64,000 nucleotides of DNA from Chryseobacterium gallinarum (GCF_001021975.1 NZ_CP009928.1:3290001-3354000), one strand, 5' to 3'; counted from the stretch's first letter, positions 26,553 through 35,749 are shown. The notes: generated by a model from the letters alone, not told the origin. A program made the numbers and translations.

Positions 26553-28241
26553 TTATTCCATCGCAACGGAGTCATCACCACGGCCATCTGCAACCGCATG
26601 AATGTTACCGTTTTCATCCAATACAATCATTTCCGTTTTCCCAATCTGTTTCACTTTTTCAATCGTGTAGTTCTTGCTTTTCAGCTCAGAAATAGTACTT
26701 TCGGGGAAGTTATTTTCTACCTTTATGGTTTCCGGAAGCCATTGATGATGGAACTTCGGAGCGTTTACAGATAGGTTGGCATTTAATTTAAAATCTACCA
26801 CATTCACAATAGACTGGTATACTGAAGTGGGAATTGTGGTTCCTCCCGGGGTTCCTACTACCATATAAGGCTTTCCGCTTTTAAGGAGAATGGTAGGAGT
26901 CATGGAAGAAAGCATCCTTTTATTCGGTTGTATAGAATTGGCTTCTCCACCTACTGCTCCAAACATATTGGGAACACCGGGTTTAATGGAAAAGTCATCC
27001 ATTTCATTATTTAAAAAGAATCCTGCTCCGGAAACAACCACTTTGCTTCCGTAATATCCATTAAGGGTCGTTGTTACTGAAGCCGCGTTTCCGTCCTTAT
27101 CCAATACTGATATGTGTGTGGTCTGGGTAGATTCTTTTGGCTGGGGAATGATTTTTCCTACTTCAGCACTTGGTGTTGCCTTGTTGAAGCTGAAGCTTTT
27201 CCATCTGTTTTTTAAATATTCATCAGAAATCAGGTAAGAGGTTTTGTCCTGTATGAAATCCGGATCTCCCATATATTCCGCTCTGTCAGCAAAAGCTCTT
27301 CTTTCAGCTTCAGCCATGATCTGAACAGCTTGTGTGGAATTCTGCTGGTATTTTTCCAGGTTTTCAAAGCTTGCCATTCTGAGCATCTGGGCAAGAAGAA
27401 CCCCGCCACTTGAAGGTAAAGGCATGGATACCACTTTGTTTCCTTTATAATCAAACTCTAGCGCTTTTCTTTCTGCTACTTTATAATTTTTAAGGTCTTC
27501 CAGGGTAATAATTCCGTTACCTCTTTTCATTTCTGCAACCAAAAGCTCTGCTGTTTTTCCTTCATAGAACCCTTTTGCTCCATATTTCTGGATAAGCTTA
27601 AGAGTTTCGGCCAGTTCTTTCTGAACCAGAATATCTCCGGCTTTCCAGGGCTGGTCTTTTACAAAAACAATGGAAGAGGTATTGTGTTTTTTGAAATGTT
27701 CCCTGTTGTTATTAAGCATGTCTGCTTCCTGTTCAGTGATGGCAAATCCTTGTTCTGCCAGGTCAATGGCGGGCTGGATAATTTTCTCCATCGGCAGTTT
27801 ACAATACTTTAATGTTGCAAAAAAACCTGCCACACTTCCCGGGATTCCTACTGCAAGCCTGCCGTTCTGAGACAGATCCGTATTGGCTTTTCCTTTTTTA
27901 TCAAGGTACATGTCCCTGGAAGCTTTTTTAGGAGCGGTTTCCCTGTAATCGAGAGTAAATTTTTCACCGTTATTTTTTACTCCTACCAGAAATCCACCTC
28001 CACCAATATTTCCTGCCTGTGGGTATACAACTGCCAATGCATATTGGGTAGCGGTAACGGCATCGTAGGCATTTCCACCCATTCTCAAAATCTTGGCACC
28101 TGCTTCGCTTGCCAGGGGATGTGCAGATACTACGACCCCTTTATTCTTAACTTTTACCTCTTTTACAATATTGATATCCGTAAACTGGGCCCAGCTGAGC
28201 TGGCTGGCTAGTATAATCGAAGCAATTAAGATCTTCCTCAT
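26553..28241 (-). CDS. ggt: Gamma-glutamyltransferase (self-processing)
   Basis: Periplasmic or secreted N-terminal nucleophile hydrolase that cleaves glutathione and other gamma-glutamyl compounds. The 562 residues begin with a signal peptide (ending SWAQ). VVVSAHPLASEAGAKILRMGGNAYDA and NIGGGGFLV mark the large subunit. Autocleavage is expected at Thr in TQTTHISVLDKDGNAAS, giving the small subunit. FFLNNEMDDFS and GTPGGTTIPTSVYQ bind the gamma-glutamyl group. It is alone, with its own terminator. Confidence 0.95.
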   Translation of the reverse strand: MRKILIASIILASQLSWAQFTDINIVKEVKVKNKGVVVSAHPLASEAGAKILRMGGNAYDAVTATQYALAVVYPQAGNIGGGGFLVGVKNNGEKFTLDYRETAPKKASRDMYLDKKGKANTDLSQNGRLAVGIPGSVAGFFATLKYCKLPMEKIIQPAIDLAEQGFAITEQEADMLNNNREHFKKHNTSSIVFVKDQPWKAGDILVQKELAETLKLIQKYGAKGFYEGKTAELLVAEMKRGNGIITLEDLKNYKVAERKALEFDYKGNKVVSMPLPSSGGVLLAQMLRMASFENLEKYQQNSTQAVQIMAEAERRAFADRAEYMGDPDFIQDKTSYLISDEYLKNRWKSFSFNKATPSAEVGKIIPQPKESTQTTHISVLDKDGNAASVTTTLNGYYGSKVVVSGAGFFLNNEMDDFSIKPGVPNMFGAVGGEANSIQPNKRMLSSMTPTILLKSGKPYMVVGTPGGTTIPTSVYQSIVNVVDFKLNANLSVNAPKFHHQWLPETIKVENNFPESTISELKSKNYTIEKVKQIGKTEMIVLDENGNIHAVADGRGDDSVAME

Positions 28242-28310
28242 AATGATTGTTTTTCTTATAACAAAAATATGGAAATTACATCAATAACTTGAGGTTGGAA
28301 CTACGAAAGT

Positions 28311-28465
28311 AAGGCAGAAAGGTTAGGAAGATGGAAGAAAGAAGCTGGGAGTTCCTATTTGGTTTTAGAACTTGTATGAGTTTGTTCAATAGTTGATATG
28401 CTTAATTTTCAGTGTTTCTAAGACTTTAATAACTTCCTTCTTCCGGTTACAGGCTTCCTGCCTTT
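28311..28465. repeat. Imperfect inverted-repeat element between ggt and the threonine dehydrogenase gene
   Basis: The left arm from 28311 (AAGGCAG, then GGAAGAAAGAAGC and GGAGTT) and the right arm to 28465 (AACTTCC, TTCTTCCGG, CTTCCTGCCTTT) are complementary with gaps. The element is about 155 bases, has no reading frame, and could be a small non-autonomous repeat. The remainder of 28242-28583 is AT-rich with only a TACTTTTG promoter element at 28551-28558. Confidence 0.45.
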
Positions 28466-28583
28466 ATCAAGGATTCAGGTTAAATAATTTCACAACAATG
28501 GCGGGAATATTTTAAATACACCTTTTTTATTATGGTTGACATGTTTTTTTTACTTTTGTACAATTCTAAAAAAATCTGAAAAA

Positions 28584-29549
28584 ATGGAATCCTATACGGA
28601 AAGAATACTGATTACAGGTGCTCTGGGACAAATCGGCACCGAACTTACCAACAGACTTGTTGAAATTCATGGAGCGGAGAATGTGGTTGCTTCAGGACTG
28701 GACAGATGGCAGGAAGGAATTACCTCTGCAGGACATTATGAAAGGATGGACGTAACGAATACACAGCTAGTAAGACAGGTGATTCAGGATTATGACATCA
28801 CTACTGTGTATCATCTGGCTTCTCTTTTATCCGGAACTTCGGAAAAGCAGCCTATTTTCGCCTGGAAATTAAACCTGGAACCTCTGCTTCATTTCTGTGA
28901 AATGGCAAAAGAAGGGCTTATTAAAAAGATTTTCTGGCCGAGTTCTATTGCAGTGTTTGGAAAAGGAATTCCAAAGCATGATGTAGGGCAGGATGTGGTG
29001 CTGAATCCAACAACTGTTTACGGGATCTCTAAAATGGCGGGTGAGAAATGGTGCGAATACTATTTCGACAAACACGGGGTAGATGTAAGAAGTATCAGGT
29101 ATCCGGGGTTAATCTCTTGGAAGACACCGGCAGGAGGTGGAACTACAGACTACGCTGTTGAAATTTTCTACAAGGCAATCGAAGAGGGGAAGTATACAAG
29201 TTTTATTTCTGAAAATACAGGAATGCCAATGTTGTATATGGATGATGCGATCAATGCAACATTGAAATTGATGGAGGCTCCAAAAGAAAGTTTAACGGTT
29301 CGTTCATCTTATAATCTGGGAGGAATGTCATTTACCCCAAAAGAACTGGCTGAAGAAATCAAGAAAGAAATCCCGGATTTCACGATCGATTATAAGCCGG
29401 ATTTCAGGCAGGCGATTGCAGATTCATGGCCGGCTTCCATTGATGATTCAGTAGCTAAAAAAGACTGGGGCTTGACTTATAATTTCGGAATTTCTGAAAT
29501 GACAAAAGACATGATCAAAAATCTGAAAGTAAAATTGGCTAAGAATTAA
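28584..29549 (+). CDS. NAD-dependent L-threonine dehydrogenase, epimerase-like SDR type
   Basis: Oxidises L-threonine to 2-amino-3-ketobutyrate. The 321 residues resemble UDP-galactose epimerase: NAD motif TGALGQIG at 11-18, Ser120/121 with Tyr146 and Lys150 (VYGISK). The segment YPGLISWKTPAGGGTTDYAVEIF is diagnostic of this threonine dehydrogenase family in Flavobacteria. The ATG at 28584 is chosen over 28536 because TACTTTTG at 28551-28558 is a promoter element within the longer frame. Confidence 0.92.
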   Translation: MESYTERILITGALGQIGTELTNRLVEIHGAENVVASGLDRWQEGITSAGHYERMDVTNTQLVRQVIQDYDITTVYHLASLLSGTSEKQPIFAWKLNLEPLLHFCEMAKEGLIKKIFWPSSIAVFGKGIPKHDVGQDVVLNPTTVYGISKMAGEKWCEYYFDKHGVDVRSIRYPGLISWKTPAGGGTTDYAVEIFYKAIEEGKYTSFISENTGMPMLYMDDAINATLKLMEAPKESLTVRSSYNLGGMSFTPKELAEEIKKEIPDFTIDYKPDFRQAIADSWPASIDDSVAKKDWGLTYNFGISEMTKDMIKNLKVKLAKN

Positions 29550-29633
29550 TAATATAAAGTAATACTTTAATTATAAGTCTTTTTAACTTCTGATTAATAG
29601 TAGGTTATAACTTTTATCTAAAATTTAAATTAA

Positions 29634-30386
29634 ATGATATTGTTGACTTTTAACATCACAAATATTGAGGCTGAAACAAAAAGCGGCGTTCAGATTACTG
29701 ATGAAGAAAGGCTGAAAATTATAGAAGATAATACAAAAGCGATTCTTAGAATTTTAGATATTCATGATATAAAAGCAAGTTTTTTTGTAGAGATTTCTCT
29801 TACCGGAAAACTGCAGAATCTTATAAAAGCAATTTCATCCAAAGGGCATGAAATTGCTTTTTATAATCAGAACTCAAATCCGGAGGAAATTGAAATTGCC
29901 AAGAAAAATATTCAGGATCTTCTGGAAAAACAGATCAGGGGAATCCGCCAGAAAGATGTAAAGGTTCCGCAGGAAAATTTAAAGATGCTGGAGTTTAATT
30001 ATGTTTCCAATATCGACAATGCCAATATTCTCTTTCCTTTCAAACGTTTGAAAAGAGATACCGAGATTACTGAAGAAGACGGTTTAAGTATTGTTCCGGA
30101 AAGTATCTCTCCTTACAGTCAGTTACCATACAATGATTTTGTATTTCAGATCCTTCCGATGAAGTATTACCAGAATATGGTTCTGGAGACTTTGCAGAAT
30201 GAAGAATTTGTGTTAATCTATCTGAATGTATGGCAGTTTACAGACTTTAAAAAATACCGTTTTGATATCCCTTTTTATAGGAGTCTATTTTCGGGCAAAA
30301 AAATGGAGGACAAATTAGATGCCCTCCTGAAATTTATCAACGAGAAAGAGCTTGCCGTTTCCCGGATGAAAGATTATATTTTTTAG
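29634..30386 (+). CDS. Degenerate polysaccharide deacetylase (NodB-fold) protein, probably not an active deacetylase
   Basis: Protein of 250 residues aligning by eye with exosortase-type polysaccharide deacetylases. The pattern LLTF-N-ITN, then FFVEISL, KGHEIAFYNQ, GIRQ and VWQFTDF follows that family's LTFD, FF, GHEIASHG, GFR and HPWEF. The catalytic Asp is Asn7, the two metal-binding His positions are Tyr77 and Ser81, and the HPW histidine is Asn. A metal-dependent deacetylase reaction is therefore unlikely. It lies 84 bases after threonine dehydrogenase. The frame is intact, so it is probably a retained pseudoenzyme. Confidence 0.75.
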   Translation: MILLTFNITNIEAETKSGVQITDEERLKIIEDNTKAILRILDIHDIKASFFVEISLTGKLQNLIKAISSKGHEIAFYNQNSNPEEIEIAKKNIQDLLEKQIRGIRQKDVKVPQENLKMLEFNYVSNIDNANILFPFKRLKRDTEITEEDGLSIVPESISPYSQLPYNDFVFQILPMKYYQNMVLETLQNEEFVLIYLNVWQFTDFKKYRFDIPFYRSLFSGKKMEDKLDALLKFINEKELAVSRMKDYIF

Positions 30387-30472
30387 ATACAAAATAGAAG
30401 ATGTAGCTTAGGGTTTTAACCAATTACTTCAACAAAGTCAATCAGTAAGAACAACCAGCAGCAAACAACTGC

Positions 30473-31678
30473 TTAGCTCAATTCAAAAAGTGTAATTTCC
30501 GGTAATACTCCCACTCTTCCAGGGTAGCCCAATACCCCGAATCCCCTGTTGACATACAACAGTTTCCCTTCACTTTCATAAAGATCCGCCCATTTAGGAT
30601 AACGGTATTGAACAGGTGACCATTTTACATTTTTAAGATCCAGACCAAACTGCATCCCATGCGTATGCCCTGAAAGGGTCAGCTGGATGTTTCCGGGGTG
30701 TTTTTTTACCACGTAATCAAAATGAGTGGGGTCATGGCTCATCAGAATTTTTGTTGCGGATTCTGGTACATCTTTTAAAGCGCTGTCAATTTTACCAAAC
30801 TGAGGAAAAGGTTTCAGTCCCCAGTTTTCAACACCCAGGATATAAAGCTTTTCCCCGTTCTTCTCAATAATCCTGTGTTCGTTTCTCAGCATATCAAAAC
30901 CGGCTTGTTTTTCATAACCGATCAGGGTATCAAGATTTTCTTTTTTAGCAGAAGGAGATTCCCAGGTAACATAATCCCCGTAATCATGGTTTCCAAGCAC
31001 TGCAAACTTGCCGTCTCTAGCTTTGATTTGTGAGAACAGGGGAATAAAGGGTTTGAACTCATCCGCTACATTGTTAACCATATCTCCTGTAAATAACACA
31101 AGGTCAGGTTTTTGTTCGTTAATTAAATCAACGGCATGTTGTAGTTTTCCCGGATCGGAAAAGCTTCCGCTATGAACATCAGAGATCTGGATGATTTTAT
31201 AACCTTTAAAGCTTTTCGGAAGATCCGAGAGTTTTACTTTTACCTTTCTTACCTTATGGCGGTATTTCCCAAAGGTGATCCCGTCAATAAAAAGAGCGGA
31301 AAGTACTCCTCCCAGTCCTATTCCCACCAGGCTCAGGAATTTTCTTCTTTCCGGGAAGAAGTTATCCGGCGATTGCGTTAAACCTGCTAAATAACTTCCG
31401 GTTCTGAAGATATCATCGATTAATAAAAACAAAACCACAAAAATTTTTGGCAGAATAAATACTAAGAATAATGAAATCATGATCTGGGCTCTCACCATGC
31501 TCCGGTCTGTCCTCTGATAATGGGTGATCTCGTAGGCAAAAACAGCATAGATGATTAAAGATACGATCCAATAGCCGCTTCTTATCCAGAAGTTATCGGT
31601 AAGCGTTCTGATGGCCTGGTAAATGTAAATTTCCAAAAGCAGGAAAATTCCGGCAGTGATTAAAAGGTTTCTTGGCAT
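30473..31678 (-). CDS. Membrane-anchored metallophosphoesterase
   Basis: Calcineurin-like phosphoesterase of 401 residues. The N-terminal third has four hydrophobic segments and an internal RRKFLSLVGIGLGGVLSALF segment. The catalytic domain from about 155 shows the full metal set: QISDVHSG, FTGDMVNN, LGNHDYG, MSHDP and SGHTHG. It resembles YkuE/YaeI-type UDP-diacylglucosamine-like or general phosphodiesterases; the substrate is unknown. The ATG at 31678 is chosen because 31699 lies in a terminator hairpin. Confidence 0.87.
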   Translation of the reverse strand: MPRNLLITAGIFLLLEIYIYQAIRTLTDNFWIRSGYWIVSLIIYAVFAYEITHYQRTDRSMVRAQIMISLFLVFILPKIFVVLFLLIDDIFRTGSYLAGLTQSPDNFFPERRKFLSLVGIGLGGVLSALFIDGITFGKYRHKVRKVKVKLSDLPKSFKGYKIIQISDVHSGSFSDPGKLQHAVDLINEQKPDLVLFTGDMVNNVADEFKPFIPLFSQIKARDGKFAVLGNHDYGDYVTWESPSAKKENLDTLIGYEKQAGFDMLRNEHRIIEKNGEKLYILGVENWGLKPFPQFGKIDSALKDVPESATKILMSHDPTHFDYVVKKHPGNIQLTLSGHTHGMQFGLDLKNVKWSPVQYRYPKWADLYESEGKLLYVNRGFGVLGYPGRVGVLPEITLFELS

Positions 31679-31690
31679 ATTCTGAGTTAA

Positions 31691-31725
31691 AAAAAGCACA
31701 AAAGAAAGACTTCCTTTGTGCTTTT
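31691..31725 (-). terminator. Terminator of the KAS III gene
   Basis: AAAAGCACAAA and TTTGTGCTTTT (31692-31702, 31715-31725) form an 11-base stem with a T-tract on the minus strand. Confidence 0.85.
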
Positions 31726-31747
31726 TATATATTTTTTTAAATTATTC

Positions 31748-32815
31748 TTAAGGAAATCTATACACGATAGCATTGATATTCATTCCGGCACCTACCGAAG
31801 TCATAACAATGTTACCTTTATCTTTAAACGATTGACCCTCCATTTTTCCTTTAATGATTAAATCATACATGGTAGGAATGGTTGCTACAGAGGTGTTTCC
31901 AAGGTCCTGAATTGTCATGGGGGAGATGGCATGATCATAATCTTTCACATCGTAAAGTTTATGAAGTCTTTCAATCATGGCGTAATCCATTTTGGCATTA
32001 GCCTGGTGGATCAGGATTTTGTCAATATCTTCAATGGAGAGACCTGCATCAGTAATCGTATCTTTAATGGCTACAGGAACGTTTTTAAGGGCGTATTCGT
32101 AAATTTTTCTGCCCAGCATTCTTACATACAGGCGTTTTTGATCTACATTCTTGTTAATAGACGGTTGGTTTTCAAGGTAGTTTAATTCAGGGCCATTATC
32201 GCAGATCGTATTGTGTGCAATAATACCTGCATTTTCATCATCCGTTGCTTTTACCACTACAGCTCCGGCACCATCAGCAAAAATCATTCTGTTTCTGTCA
32301 TGCGGATCAGTTACCCGGCTTAAAGTTTCAGCTCCAATAACAAGGATGGTTTTGGCTACTTTAGCTTTAATCAGATTGTCTGCCAAAATCATACCTTCCA
32401 CCCAACCCGGGCAACCGAAAATCATGTCGTACGTTACACATTTTCTGTTTTTAATCCCCAGTTTATTCTTAACCCTCGCTGCCATTGTTGGCATAAAGTC
32501 CGCGTATCCGTTCTCCGTAACTTCTCCAAAATTACTTGCGTAGATAATATAATCCAGGTCTTCGCCGTTTACTTTTGCGTCTTCAAGGGCAATTTTAGCA
32601 GCTTCATAACCGATTTGTGAGTTGGAAAGATTATCTTCAATAAACCTCCTGTTTTCGATTTCAGTAATTTCTACAAACTTCGCAATAGTTTCTTCCACAG
32701 GCTTTTCAATCTTTACTCCGTCTTCTGTGTAAAACTCAGAATTCATGAAGTAATCTCTACCAATAACTCTGTTCGGGATGTAAGATCCAGAGCCAATAAT
32801 GATCGTATTCGGCAT
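31748..32815 (-). CDS. 3-oxoacyl-ACP synthase III family protein
   Basis: Thiolase-fold condensing enzyme of 355 residues. The catalytic triad is Cys135 (MIFGCPGWVEG), His in ILIHQANAKM and Asn in DLGNTSVATIP. The ITEIENRRFI and FADGAGAVVV segments are standard. It may start fatty acid synthesis from acyl-CoA as FabH or act on a more specialised acyl chain, as flavobacteria often have several copies. It is alone, with a TAACTTTG element at 32842-32849 (minus) and a terminator. Confidence 0.88.
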   Translation of the reverse strand: MPNTIIIGSGSYIPNRVIGRDYFMNSEFYTEDGVKIEKPVEETIAKFVEITEIENRRFIEDNLSNSQIGYEAAKIALEDAKVNGEDLDYIIYASNFGEVTENGYADFMPTMAARVKNKLGIKNRKCVTYDMIFGCPGWVEGMILADNLIKAKVAKTILVIGAETLSRVTDPHDRNRMIFADGAGAVVVKATDDENAGIIAHNTICDNGPELNYLENQPSINKNVDQKRLYVRMLGRKIYEYALKNVPVAIKDTITDAGLSIEDIDKILIHQANAKMDYAMIERLHKLYDVKDYDHAISPMTIQDLGNTSVATIPTMYDLIIKGKMEGQSFKDKGNIVMTSVGAGMNINAIVYRFP

Positions 32816-32886
32816 TCGTTTATATGATTTTTTTAAAGATGCAAAGTTAATAATTAATATTAATAACGGAGAATTAAAAATATTAT

Positions 32887-32894
32887 TAAATTTG
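32887..32894 (+). promoter_or_regulatory. Proximal promoter element of the 32917-35007 unit
   Basis: TAAATTTG matches TAnnTTTG and lies 22 bases before the first gene. No TTG is seen at the normal spacing. Confidence 0.45.
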
Positions 32895-32916
32895 CAAAAA
32901 TTGTACTTTACAATCT

Positions 32917-33486
32917 ATGAAAAACAATCCGTCCTTAAAAGGCTTACTTATTGCAGTTGTGGCGTTTATCGTTGCCTTTGGGATCTACTTCCTTTTTTTA
33001 GCCAAGAAGAATTATTATGTTGTAGATAATCCTACCCCGAATACGTACTACTTTAAGATCAATAACGGTTCTGAGGGAATCATTTCAGCGGGACAGTATG
33101 TGCATGTGGATCTGAAAAAAGGTAAAAATTCTATTCAGGTTTTTGATCAGAATAAAAAAATGCTTTATGATTCCGCATTTGAAGTAAATAAACTGCGGGG
33201 ATTGCTTAATATTGCCCATCAGGATTATTATGTGAATGATCAGTATTACGGCTATAATCTTAAAAAAGATTCATTGTTGATGGCTCTTGACAAGACCGTG
33301 ATTGATGGAAAGACTTATGTGGGAGGTGCCAGACACTTCAACAAGCTTTACACCGAAGATTTTTATTACAATGTAGATGAAGATTATGATAAAGTGATCA
33401 AAAATATCCAGAAAGTGGAGTCCAGATCAAAGATCTTCAGAAAGCAGGATTACCTAAATTATTACAAAGAATATTACAAGTTTTAA
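32917..33486 (+). CDS. Hypothetical single-pass membrane protein
   Basis: Protein of 189 residues with one N-terminal transmembrane segment (GLLIAVVAFIVAFGIYFLFL, about 9-28) and a soluble extracytoplasmic part rich in Tyr, Asn and Lys. I do not recognise a family. It lies 3 bases before ubiE, with porT next, so the three form one unit. Confidence 0.75.
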   Translation: MKNNPSLKGLLIAVVAFIVAFGIYFLFLAKKNYYVVDNPTPNTYYFKINNGSEGIISAGQYVHVDLKKGKNSIQVFDQNKKMLYDSAFEVNKLRGLLNIAHQDYYVNDQYYGYNLKKDSLLMALDKTVIDGKTYVGGARHFNKLYTEDFYYNVDEDYDKVIKNIQKVESRSKIFRKQDYLNYYKEYYKF

Positions 33487-33489
33487 GTT

Positions 33490-34221
33490 TTGACAAAAGA
33501 TATCACCAAAGTTACTCCCTACAATTCAGAGGCTACAAAGAAAAGCCAGGTAGAGGATATGTTCGACAACATTGCGCCGAAGTATGACCTTCTGAACCAT
33601 GTTTTATCCATGAAAATTGATGTTTTATGGAGGAATAAACTGGTAAAATGGATGAAAAATGATACCCCGCAGGAAGTGCTGGATGTGGCTACCGGAACGG
33701 GAGATCTGGCTATTGCCATTGAAAAAGGAACCGGCTCAAAAGTAGTTGGTTTAGATTTATCACAACAAATGCTCAATGTTGGCGTTATTAAAATAAAAAA
33801 ACTTAAATTAGACGGCAAAATTTCCATGCAAAAAGGAGATGCAGAAAATTTACCTTTCGAGGACAATAGATTTGATGCTGTTTCCGTTGCATTTGGAGTG
33901 AGGAATTTTGAAAACCTTACCAAAGGTTTGGCAGAATTAAGAAGAGTAGTTAAAGATAACAAAAGTGTTTACATACTGGAGTTTTCAAAGGTTGAGGGTT
34001 TCATGGGGCCGCTGTATATGTTTTATTTCAAAAACATATTACCTGCCATAGGCAGACTGGTTTCCAAAGATAATAGGGCATATACATACCTTCCGGATTC
34101 TGTAAATGCTTTTCCTTTCGGGGAGAAGATGAAGCAAATTCTTTTAGATACGGGATTTAAGAAAGTTGAATATAAAAAACTAAGTTTAGGTATAGCCACA
34201 ATTTATAAAGCAACAAAGTAA
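33490..34221 (+). CDS. ubiE: Demethylmenaquinone methyltransferase (UbiE/MenG)
   Basis: Methylates demethylmenaquinone in the last step of menaquinone synthesis. The 243 residues carry EDMFDNIAPKYDLLNHVLSMKIDVLWR, the SAM site LDVATGTGDLAI, and AFGVRNFENLTKGLAELRRVVK. It begins at a TTG codon: TTG ACA AAA GAT gives the family N-terminus (M)TKDITKVTPYN, and the first ATG in frame, at 33559, would remove 23 conserved residues. It is followed by porT after 3 bases. Confidence 0.95.
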   Translation: MTKDITKVTPYNSEATKKSQVEDMFDNIAPKYDLLNHVLSMKIDVLWRNKLVKWMKNDTPQEVLDVATGTGDLAIAIEKGTGSKVVGLDLSQQMLNVGVIKIKKLKLDGKISMQKGDAENLPFEDNRFDAVSVAFGVRNFENLTKGLAELRRVVKDNKSVYILEFSKVEGFMGPLYMFYFKNILPAIGRLVSKDNRAYTYLPDSVNAFPFGEKMKQILLDTGFKKVEYKKLSLGIATIYKATK

Positions 34222-34224
34222 CCT

Positions 34225-35007
34225 ATGAATAAATTTCTATTAAAAGCACTGGTTTTGACCTCAGTAAATGTTGCCGTTTTTGCAAACGCGCAATTTAGAA
34301 CCCGAAACAGAATGGATAAGCTGGAAGATTTCGACGAACAGAAATTCAGTTGGGGGTTTTATCTGAACGGGAACAGACTGGACTACCGCATCGTATTGCA
34401 TCCCAAATATGGGGCAAACGAAAATCAGAATCTTGTTACCTCTAAAGAAAGTTACAGTTTCGGTGCCGGGCTTATTGCAAAATGGAGACTGAACGACTAT
34501 CTTGATGTAAGGATAGAGCCGGGATTACAGTTTGCACAAAGACAGTTGACTTTTAATACGCAATCTAATGACATCTATGCAGGCGGATCTTTAACCAATC
34601 CTCCTTTCACACCATTCCCTTTAGCAGATAAAGATAAAGTAAGAGAAATCAAATCTACCCTGATTGATATTCCCGTACTTTTAGAACTTCACGGGCGAAG
34701 ATGGTACAATTCGAGACCTTATATTGCAGGTGGGGTAAACTATGTGGTAAACCTTCAGTCTAATGCCACTTCCACCGATGATAATATGCAGGGAATTTTC
34801 AGATCTACAACCCACAACTTTGCGTGGTCTGCAGAAATGGGGATTCAGTTTTACTTCAACAAATTTAAGCTGACTCCGGCCATTAGAGGAACTTTCTTCA
34901 TGAATAACGAAAAAGTAGCAGATAATGCAACAACACCGCCTTACTGGGCTTCCGCAATCTCTACTTTACAAACAAGAGCAGTCATGTTCGTCTTGAAATT
35001 TGAATAA
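34225..35007 (+). CDS. porT: PorT-family outer membrane beta-barrel protein (type IX secretion)
   Basis: Protein of 260 residues with a signal peptide ending ANAQ and alternating hydrophobic strands suited to a small barrel (SWGFYLNGNRLDYRIV, YLDVRIEPGLQFAQRQL, WSAEMGIQFYFNKFKLTPAIRG). A PorT/SprT gene after ubiE is a common flavobacterial arrangement. PorT is needed for type IX protein secretion. No other T9SS component lies in the window. Confidence 0.85.
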   Translation: MNKFLLKALVLTSVNVAVFANAQFRTRNRMDKLEDFDEQKFSWGFYLNGNRLDYRIVLHPKYGANENQNLVTSKESYSFGAGLIAKWRLNDYLDVRIEPGLQFAQRQLTFNTQSNDIYAGGSLTNPPFTPFPLADKDKVREIKSTLIDIPVLLELHGRRWYNSRPYIAGGVNYVVNLQSNATSTDDNMQGIFRSTTHNFAWSAEMGIQFYFNKFKLTPAIRGTFFMNNEKVADNATTPPYWASAISTLQTRAVMFVLKFE

Positions 35008-35031
35008 GAAATACCATATTGAAAATAGATA

Positions 35032-35057
35032 GGAGATGCCTGGGCATCTCCTTTTTT
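35032..35057 (+). terminator. Terminator after porT
   Basis: GGAGATGCC and GGCATCTCC face each other with almost no loop, so about 7 base pairs form, followed by six T residues. Confidence 0.85.
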
Positions 35058-35089
35058 GTGGGAACACCAAAATATAGGCCGTTTTATTT

Positions 35090-35118
35090 TTGTTAGTGTT
35101 AATATTTTTTTATTTTTG
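35090..35118 (+). promoter_or_regulatory. Promoter of the zapA unit
   Basis: TTG (35090-35092) and TATTTTTG (35111-35118) are separated by 18 bases, 27 bases before the ATG at 35146. Its position excludes the longer frame from 35056. Confidence 0.8.
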
Positions 35119-35145
35119 CTTCTAGTTAGAATATACAAACCTGAA

Positions 35146-35448
35146 ATGCTTCAAGATTTAGAAAACAATTTTTCAGAATTAGAGAAAAAGATTTTGGCTC
35201 TGCAAAAGAATTATAAAAATCTTACTGAAAGGTTATCAGAATTAAGTATTGAGCATGAAGAGCTGAAGGTAAAATATGACGAGGAGAGAAGAAAAAATCA
35301 GGTATTAGCAGAAGAACAAAAAAATATAAAACTTTATTCAGCAATATCAGGAAATCCTGAACACAATAGGTTAATGAAAAACCATATCAACAGATTGGTG
35401 AAAGAAATTGATTTCTGTATTGCTCAGCTTCAAAACAGTGGATTATAA
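35146..35448 (+). CDS. Small coiled-coil protein encoded with zapA
   Basis: Protein of 100 residues beginning MLQDLENNFSELEKK. Residues about 5-70 show heptad-like spacing of Leu and Ile with many Lys and Glu, predicting a long coiled coil; the tail MKNHINRLVKEIDFCIAQL is also helical. Its stop overlaps the zapA start (TAATG). The position beside zapA suggests a partner in cell division, similar in shape to ZapB, but this is inference. Confidence 0.8.
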   Translation: MLQDLENNFSELEKKILALQKNYKNLTERLSELSIEHEELKVKYDEERRKNQVLAEEQKNIKLYSAISGNPEHNRLMKNHINRLVKEIDFCIAQLQNSGL

Positions 35449-35735
35449 TGGAAGTAAGGAGAATAACCATCAACATTGCAGGAAGGGTATATCCGCTGAA
35501 CGTACCGGCAGCAGAAGAAGAAACGCTGCGTAAAGTCGGGAAGCAGATCGAAAATATGATTAAAGATTTTGAACAGAATTTCGATGTAAGAGATAAACAG
35601 GATGCTTTGGCAATGTGTGCCTTAAAATTAGGAACCAATGCGGAAGTTGTTTCTCTTAACTACGAAAAAAATATTAATTCTACCAACGACAGATTAGCAA
35701 GAATTAATCAGTCATTGAATGAAATCGGGAAATAG
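35448..35735 (+). CDS. zapA: Cell division protein ZapA
   Basis: Small FtsZ-binding protein that bundles FtsZ filaments at the division ring. The 95 residues have the ZapA start RRITINIAGRVYPLNV, EEETLRKVGKQIENMI, and DALAMCALKLGTNA, followed by a coiled-coil tail. It is translationally coupled to the coiled-coil gene and followed by a 6S-like RNA, an order known also from enterobacteria. Confidence 0.92.
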   Translation: MEVRRITINIAGRVYPLNVPAAEEETLRKVGKQIENMIKDFEQNFDVRDKQDALAMCALKLGTNAEVVSLNYEKNINSTNDRLARINQSLNEIGK

Positions 35736-35749
35736 ATTTTTTCCTGAAC

